DNA from: Butyriboletus loyo
Taxonomy: Eukaryota > Basidiomycota > Agaricomycetes > Boletales > Boletaceae
Reading direction: 5' to 3'
DNA length: 64,000 nt
Assembly (NCBI GenBank): GCA_038093515.1
Contig: JBBPSI010000002.1
Coordinates: forward strand, 310,001 to 374,000
In this document: piece by piece, positions 1 to 10,700 of the stretch
Numbering within the stretch: the first letter of the stretch is position 1
Layout: each line of letters begins with the position of its first letter
Program-made: the position numbers and the translations under genes
The notes under the pieces: generated by a model
The model's input: only the letters and a program-made list of their open reading frames with translations
The model's database searches: none
What the model was told of the DNA's origin: nothing

Positions 1-1
1 C

Positions 2-1513
2 AACCTCGCACTGAATCTCTACACTCAAGGCATCCACCCTCACTTGGATTTCAGCGACATCCAGAGCATTATCGATATCGTCACGCAATGCAATGATCTT
101 CCTATCCACCCCCGACACCCGTATGCTGGCGAGTTGGTTTTCACTGCATTCTCCGGTTCACACCAAGATGCTATCAAGAAAGGTTTCGAGGAACAGGCAC
201 GACGCCATACTCGAAACCTCGCGAATGGCGAAGCACAAATATGGGATATGCCTTACCTGCCAATCGATCCCGCCGATCTCGGATGCACCTATGAGGCTGT
301 CATCCGTGTTAATTCGCAGTCTGGAAAAGGAGGTGTTGCCTATCTTGTCAAACAACACCTCAATCTCGACCTCCCTCGCAAGCTGCAAATCGCCTTTTAC
401 CAGGTTATTCAGGCCATCTCGGATCACGAGGCAAGAGAAATGACGGTAGAAGACATCACAACCACTTTCCGCAGCACATACCACTTTGGAGGACCGAAGT
501 ACGAGGGAAGATTGGCACTCAGAACATTCTCTATCGCTGCTGAGCCATCATCGGAGCCTTCTGATACCAACGAGGCTGCAGACGAACGCCGCCGGTTCGA
601 CGGCACGTTGTCTGTCGATGGCATGCTCCGAGTTATACGAGGAGACGGGAACGGACCGATCTCCGCTCTGCTCGATGCCCTGCGCAACCATCTTGACATC
701 AACCTGACTTTGCGCGAGTATTCCGAACATGCCATTGGTGAAGGCCAAACTGCCAAAGCAGCCTCGTACATAGAGCTTGTCGCCACTACAGACAATATCA
801 AGGAGACACGCAGTGCCTCGCAGTCGTGGTGGGGTGTTGGTGTCGATTCCGACATCGCTGCGGCTGGTTTACGTGCGGTTCTCAGCGCAGTAAACAGCGC
901 CATCGGTGAACGCCCCTTGCCCGAGCTAAAACTGAATATCGGCTTTGACTCAACGACAGGTCAAGCAGACGTGGCGAATGCGATCGTCAATTCATTGAAG
1001 TTACAACTCCCCCGCAGGCTCCAAGCTGCCTTCTTTGAAATTGTACAACGTGTTGCCCGGGACTCGGGTGGACAAATTTCCTACGAGGACTTGACCAAGT
1101 TGTTTGCAGAGACATATGGCTACGAGACTACCAAACCATATCGTTTCGAGCTGCAATCGTTCGACCTTGCAAAGTCAAACGTCGCTGGGCGTCGTCAAAT
1201 TACGGTGGAGTTGCTCGTTGACGGCAAGGTGCGGAATGTTTCTGGAGAAGGCAACGGGCCATTGTCTGCTGCTCTTGCTGCGCTGCACACACAAATCCAA
1301 GGTACTGTTTCGATCAGGGAGTATGCCGAGCACTCGATAGGTGAGGGTGCCGATGTGAAGGCGGTCTCCTTCGTGGAGTTGGTTTATGAAGTGGAAGGGA
1401 GGAACAAGAAGGAGCCTGCTTGGGGTGTGGGCAGCGACTCTGACATTACCGCGTCGGGCTTACAGGCGGTCATGAAGGCTGCCAGCAGTCTAAACGTTGT
1501 GGAGAAGTTGTAG
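2..1513 (+). CDS. LEU4: 2-isopropylmalate synthase, C-terminal part (5' truncated by window edge)
   Basis: This enzyme condenses acetyl-CoA with 2-ketoisovalerate in the first committed step of leucine synthesis. The reading frame is already open at base 2, so the catalytic TIM barrel start lies outside the window. What is visible starts at NLYTQGIHP and continues through the conserved AFSGSHQDAIKKGF segment. The LeuA-dimer regulatory region follows, and it is present twice. One copy runs from about base 332 to 898 with GDGNGP, LREYSEHAIGEG and WGVGVDSDI. The second runs from about 968 to 1489 with GEGNGP, IREYAEHSIGEG and WGVGSDSDI. The familiar yeast enzyme has one such region, which binds leucine for feedback inhibition. 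The frame ends at TAG 1511-1513 with no intron in this part. Identity is secure; whether both regulatory copies bind leucine is unknown. Confidence 0.95.
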   Translation, partial: NLALNLYTQGIHPHLDFSDIQSIIDIVTQCNDLPIHPRHPYAGELVFTAFSGSHQDAIKKGFEEQARRHTRNLANGEAQIWDMPYLPIDPADLGCTYEAVIRVNSQSGKGGVAYLVKQHLNLDLPRKLQIAFYQVIQAISDHEAREMTVEDITTTFRSTYHFGGPKYEGRLALRTFSIAAEPSSEPSDTNEAADERRRFDGTLSVDGMLRVIRGDGNGPISALLDALRNHLDINLTLREYSEHAIGEGQTAKAASYIELVATTDNIKETRSASQSWWGVGVDSDIAAAGLRAVLSAVNSAIGERPLPELKLNIGFDSTTGQADVANAIVNSLKLQLPRRLQAAFFEIVQRVARDSGGQISYEDLTKLFAETYGYETTKPYRFELQSFDLAKSNVAGRRQITVELLVDGKVRNVSGEGNGPLSAALAALHTQIQGTVSIREYAEHSIGEGADVKAVSFVELVYEVEGRNKKEPAWGVGSDSDITASGLQAVMKAASSLNVVEKL

Positions 1514-1627
1514 CGGAATGAGAACGGGTGTAGGATTTAGTAGTAATGTCACAAAATGTCACACTGCTGGAGAGCGAACGCGTCCATTCTCGACGAGCTG
1601 GCAACTCGCCCAACTTGAAGCGCTACC

Positions 1628-4600
1628 ATGCCCAGCTCAACCGCACGCTCGCCCATGCGTCCATCCTCATCACGACACTTCCAGCTGGGCAGCCTCTCAG
1701 GCTCGCAACCATTTCTCAATATCCTTGATCCAATGAATCGAACCTACCAGGGGTACACGCAGGCAAGCCAGTCTCCCGTGATGGAAGAAGAGAACGAGAG
1801 CGAGAGCGGGATCACAGAGGAACAAGACATTGAAGCCGGCCACGCGATTCCGCGGTCTACCTCCCGTGCCAGGAACGCCTCTGTCAGGACACAGGGTAAA
1901 CGCAAGGTCTCATGGGAGACCAGCGGAGACGTCTTGGAGATGATGAACCCCCTACGACCTAATATACGCAGCGGAGACAGGTCGTACGAGCAGGACACGT
2001 CCGACGACGAGGTCCCGCAGAGCTTTATGATCGAGGCCTCCCGTTCGCCACGCAAGCCTCCGCTGTCCAGCACGAGCAGTCCAAATAAGGGAAAGGTTCG
2101 TTCACAGCCGTTGCACTCGACCTCTGCGAGGTCCCTCCCACAAGAAAGTTATCCTTCACTCCCAGTATCAATACCCCCTCGACCGTCCGAACTGGATGTC
2201 AATGTGTCACCGCAACCCCCTCCAAACCAACTGTCTTCCCAAAAACCTCTACGTGGCTTAGACGCTTACGAGCGTGCCCTTTGGAATTGGGTCAACGTCT
2301 ACAATCTCGACGCGTTCTTGCAAGAGGTCTATCTTTACTATGAAGGGAAGGGAATCTATTCAATAGCCCTTACCCGGGGGCTCAACATCCTGTCAGCACT
2401 TCTTTGTGTATTCTGCATGTCGAGGCTGACCGTGAGCACGCAGCATAGTCGGGTTTGTCATCGCCTTCTCGACATTCTTGTTGGGGTGTATCGATTACGA
2501 CCGTATAACCCGCGATAAGGTCACCCGTCTTTCCGATGCCGTCGTTGATCGCTGTGTTTCCAAGTCGGTTTCCCCACATCACAGGCAACACCCCTCTTCT
2601 GATCCGATATTTTTAGGTTCTCCGGCGTCACCTTACTATTCTTCCTGCTGTTTACTGCGTTTTACATCTGGCAAATCATATCATTCGCATTTGAAGTCGT
2701 GCGCCTAGTGGATATGTATCACTTTTACACCCATTTACTCCACATACCAGATGTGAAAATTTACACCCTGTCTATCATCCACCGTGCTTATCGTCTTGTT
2801 TATCCATGCAGGCTGATATTCAGACGATCTCATGGCCCGAAGTAGTTCGTCGGATAGGTGCCATTCGCGAAGATAATCCCATCACGGCGATCTCTTCAAC
2901 CGCCAACAATCGTGCTGCAACGCCCGCCACGGCTTCCCTCGACGCACACGACATTGCGAACCGTATCATGCGTCAAGAGAACTATCTAATCGCGCTATTT
3001 AACAAGGAGTTATTGGACCTTCGCGTGCCTTTGCCTCCAGCATTGAAGAGGATCCTTCATCGGACCAGCGACGAGGGCAAAGGGAAAACTCTCACGAAAG
3101 TCTTAGAGTGGAATCTCAGGTTCTGCTTGATGGAGTATCTTTTTGACCCCCGAGGACACGTCAGGAAGGTGTTCTTGAAGAATAAAAACCGCGCTATCCT
3201 GATTCAAGGGTACGTACTTCCGTCATACGGTTCTCGCGTTCTTGATGGCTTAGGCGCTTGCTTGTAGTCTGCGGCGGCGATTCATCTTCATGGGCATATT
3301 GAATGCGGTTTTCGCACCGTTCATCGTTCTATACATGATAATGTATTCATTCTTCCGGTATTTCGATGTACGTATCCCCAAACGAGGCTCTGTGGAAGAC
3401 TTGACTTACTTTTTCCGGGTAGGAATATCGCAATGATCCTTCTTCGATCGGCAGTCGACGTTATACGCCATTCGCGCAATGGAAGTTCCGCGAATTCAAC
3501 GAACTGTCGCACATATTCACTCGTAGACTGAACGAGTCCTACCCCTTGGCCAACATATACATCGGTCAATTCCCGAACGAGAAACTCGCAATCGTCATGC
3601 GGTAGGTGTGCCATCCAAGGCGTTTCTATTTGTTAATCTTCGTCCTGCCAGCTTTGTTGCATTTATTGCGGGGTCATTCGCCGCTGTGCTTGTGCTTGTA
3701 TCTGTTCTTGACCCCGAGCTGTCCATTCACCTTGAGGTCACGCCACATCGGACAGTCTTCTTCTACACCACAGTGTTTGCTTCCATACTCGGTGTCGCGC
3801 GAGGAATGATACCAGAAGAAAATAGAGTTATTGACCCGGAGCTACTCATGACTGAAGTCATTCAGTATACACACTACATGCCAGATGAATGGAAGGATCA
3901 ACTTCACTCAAAGCAGGTCAGCTGAGTGGATTCACTTTGTGTGTCATTTTTGATTGACCATAGTTGTCAGGTCCATCAAGAGTTCGGAGAGCTATTCACG
4001 CTCAAGGTCGTCATTTTCTTGCAGGAGATCGTCTCTGTGATAACAACGCCATTCATACTATGGTTCTCTCTTCCACCTTGTGCACCTGCTATCATCGATC
4101 TCTTCCACGACTTCACGGTATGGGTTCCTGGTCGTGGATATATCTGCAGTTTTGCAGAGTTTGACTTCAAGAGGCACGGGAACGTCAAGGTTCGTACGCT
4201 CTTACACAACAATTATGGCATATGAGACTAACAGGTTTCGCTCAGTTTGGTGCACCAACCAAAATTCAAGATGAAAGGATGCTTTCTCGGGAGGGGAAGA
4301 TGGAGAAGAGTTTTCTGAACTTCAAGGCTGCCAATCCAGATTGGAATCCCACCGATCCTACTGGTTCTCTTTACTTGAGCCGTATTGCCGACATGAGTGC
4401 TCGTCGGCGTGCCCTCACTGCCTCTAGAGTTGGTCTAGATAACACGATCTTGCTGAACGATGGCAAGAAAGATCTCACAGAGCGCGCGCAAGAATACGAT
4501 CGTGCACTCCGACAAAGTCAGCATATGGCTTTTCGACGAAGACACATTGGTGGGGGAAGTGTAGTCGCAGGGTCCACAACTTGGCAGTCTGCTATGGCTA

Positions 4601-4905
4601 CATCGTCTCTTGACGGTCAGGATATTGGGATGGCTCAGACAGCCGTGCTTGGGGACTCGCAAGGGAGTGTCCTTCCTCCCCCGGCACTGCCCCCTATAGG
4701 AGACGAAGATCGTGCTGTTGATGGTGGGGTGGATAGCACGTTGGGAGACTCGTACGTGGATGGAAATGCCAATGGAACAAAGCCATACGAGTCGCAACAG
4801 GAAGGTATCAATGATGACGAGGTGCTTGAGGATGGCGGTGTTCTTGGGCTACTGGCGCAAATTTATACTACGAAGGGCCCGCGGGGACCCGTGCCTGCTA
4901 TGTAG
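1628..4905 (+). CDS. ATG9: Autophagy-related protein 9 (lipid scramblase), 9 exons
   Basis: Atg9 is the multispanning membrane protein and lipid scramblase that seeds autophagosome membranes. Nine exons join in frame: 1628-2405, 2449-2563, 2617-2752, 2812-3209, 3268-3367, 3423-3601, 3652-3916, 3971-4189 and 4246-4905, giving about 949 residues. The N-terminal 190 or so residues are polar and Ser/Pro-rich, as usual. The conserved core then begins with [12 protein letters not shown], followed by [48 protein letters not shown] and [17 protein letters not shown] polar C-terminal tail contains [13 protein letters not shown]. Introns are 43-59 nt; exon 2 ends at an unusual GTCGGT donor. The gene follows IPMS on the same strand after 114 bp. 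Identity is certain; exon 1/2 borders are the least sure. Confidence 0.95.
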
Positions 4906-5002
4906 AGTGTCCTGGATGTTGATAATGGTACAGAGCCGCCTCGTATTCTCGCGCAGATCAAGATGGTTTAAATCGATCGACGACAGAAGACATTGCTACT
5001 GC

Positions 5003-5618
5003 TCAATGGGCGCTCTTTCTCTGTCTCTCCAAAATCTCTTGAACACGCTGAACTTTGCCTTTATTTCCTTGACCAAGGATGATCTCGCGATCTGTGCGGG
5101 TGCCAATACGGATGTCTGTTGCGATGCGAGACACGCCATCGGCGTGAACAGCAGCGTGGCAATCGTAGATGGTCTTGGTGACCTCTGACCATGGACCTTC
5201 TATATCCTAGTTAGCGGCATGGCAATCGTATGGACTTGGACACAAGCCTAAGTTGGTACCGTAGCCGCTAAGAGGACGAGCCTTCAACAAGGGATTTCGT
5301 CAGACTGTGTGGGACGCGTGCTTACTGCATCTGCAGGGATTGAAGTCAAGGATATGTCAGAAAATACGACGCAGGCAGACCTCAAACTTGAGCCCAGACT
5401 TTTCGAGTATGTTGTGGCAGACTGCGATGTGTTCAGCAACCTGTGCGGTGGTGATTGTTGGGTCTGATGAGAGGCAACGAGCGCTTACGGATGGCTCATT
5501 TGTTCCCACTGGGATCAGACAAAAGTCTAGCGGGTGTGCGATGTGTGTATCGGTGGGATTCTGGGGACTGACAGGGACGGTTACCTGCGACGGCGTAGAG
5601 CTCTTTGTTGGACTCCAT
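5003..5618 (-). CDS. ECM15: Ecm15-like MTH1187/YkoF-family (thiamine-binding fold) protein, 5 exons with a 5-nt microexon
   Basis: Small cytosolic protein of the UPF0045 family; relatives bind thiamine, but the role in fungi is poorly known. Reading the minus strand, exons are 5618-5585, 5526-5381, 5330-5326, 5267-5248 and 5199-5003. They total 402 nt, a 133-residue protein, which is a normal length for an Ecm15-like protein. Motifs in order are DFCLIPVGTNEPSVS, ILEKSGLKFE, MHGYGTNLEGPW and DIRIGTRTD near the C-terminus. The third exon is only ATGCA, flanked by CTGCAG and GTAAGC, and supplies the MH of MHGYGTN. The fourth intron appears to use a GC donor (5247-5246) with a normal AG acceptor. 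The start at 5618 lies 63 bp from the oppositely oriented EH-domain gene, so the two share a promoter region. Confidence 0.88.
5326..5330 (-). other. 5-nt microexon (ATGCA) of the Ecm15-like gene
   Basis: The exon upstream ends in GGLKFE-type sequence at 5381 and the exon downstream starts at 5267 with the third base of a His codon. Only the 5 nt between CTGCAG and GTAAGC restore the family motif E-M-H-G-Y-G-T-N and the reading frame. The flanking introns are 50 and 58 nt. Confidence 0.8.
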
Positions 5619-5681
5619 AACGTAGTACTGGTGTAGGATCTCCCAATTCGGACATTCCCGCCCTCGAGTTCATTATCCGCC
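5619..5681. promoter_or_regulatory. 63-bp divergent promoter region, Ecm15-like gene / Irs4-like gene
   Basis: The start codons at 5618 (-) and 5682 (+) are separated by only 63 bp. Any core promoter must therefore be shared, or the transcripts must overlap at their 5' ends. No clear TATA box was noted. Confidence 0.5.
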
Positions 5682-7504
5682 ATGCCCTCCGCGTCCCTCC
5701 AGTCAAGAATTCAGGCGTTCGAGGCGCTCTCGTCCTCGTCGTCCACAACAATGCCCACCACCGCACCTTCGCTGTCGACTCCAACAGCAGACAACTGCAC
5801 GCCCTCGTCCAGTCTACTCGAATCCCCAATCTCACCCACCGCCAACACATTCCATCCCATCACTCCATTTATGGCTCCGACCTCCACCACTTCGCGTTCA
5901 TCATCGCCATCCGCACCGAGTTTCGCTGGTCAGACTTCTTTGATCGACTTGAAGGACTGGATTGTTGAGGACGGCCCAGTTGAACGACCCTCTGCGTTTC
6001 GTCATACGCTCTCCGCTGGCGTCGGCAAGCTAAACGGTATTCGCGAATCGAGCAGAACTCCTTCTCCGTCAAGCACTCCAACTTCTGGCGCTTCGAACTC
6101 ACCAGCACCCCTCATCAACTTCCAGCCACCCCCAAAGTCACGTCCTCCTCTTCCTCCGCGAAAACCATCTTCGAATACTACTGATCGTGTCTCCACTCAA
6201 CTCTCAGTATCCGCAGGCAGCGAAACCCGCGCTACGTTGCGCCCTCCAGGTCGTTCGGATTCCTTGACGATTGAACATACCTACCCACCAGGTGCGCACA
6301 AGTTCGGCGCAGGTCGCGTGGGACATGTCTCCGCATCTTCCATCTCCTCTTTCCATTCTGTCTCCCTCTCATCAGATGGGAGCAATGTTGAAAACCATAG
6401 TCCCAAATCAAGCCCTAAACCACCCCCGTTCACTTTTGAAGCGGATAGTAGCGTCACAGACGTCGACACCGCGAGCATCGCAGAATCGTTCGAGAATGTT
6501 TCAGCTCCATCCGCAGTCAGCTCCTCGACAGTCATCCACTTTGACTGGGAACAAGCCATCAGAAAGTCAAAGACTTCCCCCAAGCTTGAGCCGCCCGGTT
6601 TGCCGAATAGATCAAGTACGAAGACTGCGTCGAACGTTCCACCCAAACCACTCGCTCGCTCTGTTTCGGCGTCGTCTTCTTCAACTGCCACCAGTACGAA
6701 AACGCGCCGCCCTCCGCCTCCACCACCCCCGTATCAGCCACGCTCCAGACCCTCTTCCTCGCGGGCGTCGGTCGTGTCCACCTCTGCATCCACATCCGAC
6801 CGGTCCTCTATCCTTAGTAACGCTACATCGCGGACGAGTACCAGCACACGGAACAGCGTACAGTTTGGAGGTAGTATAAAATCTTCGCCTCTCCCCAGGC
6901 CGACCCCAATCCCTCCCGCTGCTCGATCGCGATACGACTCTCTCTTCGACAATGCTGTGCAAGGTCGGCGAAAAACAGAAAAGAAGACACGGAAAATCAA
7001 ACTACTCGCACCGACGCCTCTCCCTGCCAAGAAAGGCCGACAGGCAGCTGGATGGCGGGGTTTGTCAGTAGACCTGATCACCAACCCAGAAGACCATCCC
7101 GGCTTGTCTTCGGAAAAAGGACTTGACAAAAGTGATAGCGAGGAAGAAGCAGAGTCTTCAGTCGCCCCCGAGGAGAGGCTGAACGGGCGAATCGTCAAGT
7201 ATATATGGAATGCCTCGCGCCTCGATCGCAAAAAGCTGAGGAGTATATGGTAAGAATATAGATTGTGGTCGTCTTGTTTGTCTCAGGCGGATGATGTATT
7301 TGCAGGAATGACTGCGATCCCCAGGGCACTGGATTCATTGACCGCAACGCGTTCGTCAGGGGCATGTGGCAGATTGACGAAGAGCTTCGAAGGGCTCAGT
7401 TGGCACGACGTACTTCGGCCCTCACTGCCGCCTCATCACAACGCATCCCTCATCGTCCACTTCCGCCTCCTAGACCACAGGGCACAACGCGGTTGTTGAT
7501 ATAA
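5682..7504 (+). CDS. IRS4: EH-domain protein, Irs4/Tax4-like
   Basis: In yeast, Irs4 and Tax4 bind and regulate the phosphatidylinositol 5-phosphatase Inp51 and affect cell-wall integrity and autophagy. Two exons, 5682-7249 and 7306-7504, give about 588 residues. Residues 1 to about 430 are low-complexity Ser/Thr/Pro-rich, with a proline run (PPPPPPPYQP) that could bind SH3 or WW domains. The last 80 or so residues form a single EH domain with RIVKYIWNASRLD, KLRSIWNDCDPQGTGFIDRNAFVRGMW and a short tail. The EH EF-hand loop reads DPQGTGFID, a degenerate calcium-loop pattern. The intron sits exactly inside the EH domain at a Trp codon, which supports the join. The neighbour at the 5' side is divergent; DNMT1 converges at the 3' side. 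The Irs4/Tax4 assignment rests on domain position and local motif only. Confidence 0.85.
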
Positions 7505-7760
7505 GGGAGAATGCTCTTTGACTTTATGGGATTGTGATATCCGTTTTCTGATACCTTTTTGACGACACACAATTCATTGTAGCCATTTCTGCTGTTCTCA
7601 AGTAACTTATTCCTATCCCTTTGTTGCACATTCCACCAATATCGGGAGTCTGGAACGTGTGGTACATGATTTGTTATGTGAACATTTGTCGTTTGTGTTG
7701 CAGGCACTGCAACGTACATTAAGTACTTATAGTATTGATATGTCAAATAACACATCAACT

Positions 7761-10700
7761 TCACACTTCCGGACTCCCTTCTCTGTCCTTCTCGACCCAC
7801 ATTTTAAGCAGCGTCTGCCCGAGCGACTTGCCCAGAGCGTAAGCTAGAGGAACAGGGACAGCATTACCAATCTGGCGAAGTTGCTAGACAAAGTCGATTT
7901 TAAGCAGAGCGGCATGATGCACAGAAACGGACACATACGTCTGTTACAATCTTCCTAGGAGTGTCATTAGCGGACAAAAATTCGTAGTGGTCGGGGAATC
8001 CTTGGGCTCGAGCGCACTCTTGAACGCTGAGAATACGTTTTTGCTAAGAAACTCGTTCTATCACCTATCGTCTTTTTCCAACAGACAGAGTACTCACAGA
8101 CGGGTGGAGGACCGTACCACCCTTATGGTTTGGTGTGACAGTGGTCAATGCAGTTGCGAACACGTGGTCACCATCTAGGCGCTTATAAAGAGCTAGCGAG
8201 GAGATGGAGCAGAAGCAGTGACTGAGATGTTCAACACATACATGCATACTTCGTCTCTGCCTGCTTCTTTTTTGCGAGTTCCATTCGCAGCTTTGCCGGC
8301 AGACCTTGAGAGTATTGGTATTGGACTGAACATCCCCTTGACAGTATAGTCATCGACTTACTGAACTGATTTGCTCCAGGGACAAGCGGTACCGCACAGA
8401 CACTGGAAAATTGAACAACAATCAGTGTAACCCATGGGCGTCGGACATTTACCGTTCTGCTATGTTGGAACGCCATCGCCTTGTGTAGTGATATTTCAGG
8501 ACCTGATTGATGTTTCCATCTCGGCGTTGGCGCATCCACTTTTGATATCGTGTCAGTGGTTCGGAGCTATATTTGCGTGGTTGTGAGAAGCCAACATAGG
8601 GAGGCTTGGAAACTTCGAGGGGACAAAAGGCTGGGATCTTTAAGACATCCTTGCGCTCTCGGTCTTCCCTCCTGTCCTCCGCTGTAGGCTTCATGGTGAC
8701 GTGTGGATTAATCCTGGATATCAAAGCTCTCAGCCACGAACGATCCGCGTGCGTGAAAGTACAGACCAGTCAAAAGGGGGCTAGTGACAACACCGTTAGT
8801 GTGAGAACAACATATAGACCACATTGATCAATGAACACATGCCAAGTCTCCGATTGCTTCATTGACAGTAACGAAATGCAGCGGCGCAGACCGATCGTCG
8901 TCTAAACCGCCCTCACACTTGTTCCGTATAATGGGAAGTAAAGCAGAACCTGTTGGGAGTACAACGCGAATCAATTTTATTGGAGAGCAATGCGTCGGAA
9001 TCGGCCATTCTGGCATCAATACGTCACGACGTGCTCCCCAGAAAATGACTCGCTTGCGGCCTTGGGGTACACCATACTGAGCAGCCTGGAGGACAGCAAA
9101 TTTGGATTGGTATCTGAAGGTCGTCAAACAGTATCTCGATGGACGGAAGACAAAAGGCCAACATACCCGATAGAGGCCAAAGCACGCTGGATAAATTTCA
9201 CAACTGCAAATTGTATGCCATTGCTCCTCGAAGTGGTCTTTTGGTTGTGACACAAAATTCCAAAAACGTTTTCGAGAAGCATATACATCGGGCGGTAAAA
9301 CTCGACAAAAGCAAGCATATTGCATACCAAGGTGCTCCTATATAGCAACGCATGAGACGACCAATCGTTGATGGGAGAAGCAGCCACAGACCGTATATCA
9401 AATTCTTTCTGTTAAGAAAAGTCTTCAGGTTAGGTACATCTCACGTATTTCTCACTCACCTTATTGTGATTCATAAGAGAAAAGCTCTGACATGGAGGAC
9501 CTAGCAATCCCTCTTTATTCATGTCTAGGCACGGAAACAACCAGGATCACGAACCACCATAGATAAAGTCCACATCACCCGGCTTTGGCATGGGAAGTAG
9601 TGGTTTCTTATCGTCTAATGAAAGTAATGGTTTTGGTTTCTTGTTTTCTATGGTATCAATTGCATGCTGTAGACATAGATTGGTGCATTGATTATAAACA
9701 ATAGTTTCCGGATGATTGCGCCTGCATAAGACATTCGTGAGTCCTACAGGGACGAAGCGCAAACTTGATCTTACTTGTAGGTTCGTGCCGCACTGGGCGA
9801 AAATTCAATCGCCCATCGAGTCTCTACAAAGCCTGACAAATCAAGGCCGGTCCCAAGACCACCAGCTCCTGCAATCCAAGGTCAATCTCACAGTAAGACA
9901 TGCGTGCAAACAAAGTCTTACCGCTGAACAATTCCAAGCCACGCAGACGACCATGTCTTTTGAGGAGTAGACAATTCCGTTCCAAAAGTCCTTCCCTTTC
10001 TTCACGACACCTTTTGCAGGACTCGAATTCGCTTTTCGGCCAATCTTGGAGATCGCCAAGGGACTTGGGTTTCAAGGAGTAGACTTGTTGATTGACATAG
10101 TAGTGGTCATCATGTTTCACCCACTCGTCGATTGCATCGGTGTCATGTTCATGAACTACGTAACATTGGCCCTGCAGATCTTCGTCGTGCACAATCTCCA
10201 CCTCGTCTGTTTTGAAAAGCCTACGCTGCATAGATGATCAGCGAGCACAACCGCGGTCTAAAAAAGACCCACGTCATCAGATGACAATAAACGGTGCTTG
10301 TCTTCCAACTTCACTCTTCTCATGACATCGTGATACCTCCCGAATAATCTGACTGTCACTTCGATCGGAACCTTCACTGCCTTTATCTTTATGATCTGAC
10401 CGATTTTGTAAACGGTGTGTGCTTGTTTACGCTTGATATAGACGAAATCGCGGAGGTGGTACGAAAAGTCGTGCTGCGCGAATCCTCCACCAGGAAGAGG
10501 GCGAGGATGGGCGATGCTCGATTTCATCGCCTGCAAACCACAAGAGAGGCACTGTTGATGGGTGTCACAGTGGGCAAAGGCGCGCATTATTTGTTCCTCG
10601 GAAAGCGAGACGAAGGAAGCATCTGCACCATTGTACAACAATCTGGTGATCGCAATGTTAAGGGGATGGGTAGACGGAACTAAAAAATATCATACCCGGT

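Noticed and set aside
1628..2518. ATG9 first exon as a separate 296-residue protein
   Set aside because: The end is an artefact of reading past the GTGTAT donor at 2406; the ATG9 core continues in phase in the next exon.
8828..9325. A separate short DNA methyltransferase gene
   Set aside because: The VIII-type motif and ENV motif here are simply middle exons of the single large DNMT1 gene, in the correct order with motifs I, IV and X on either side.
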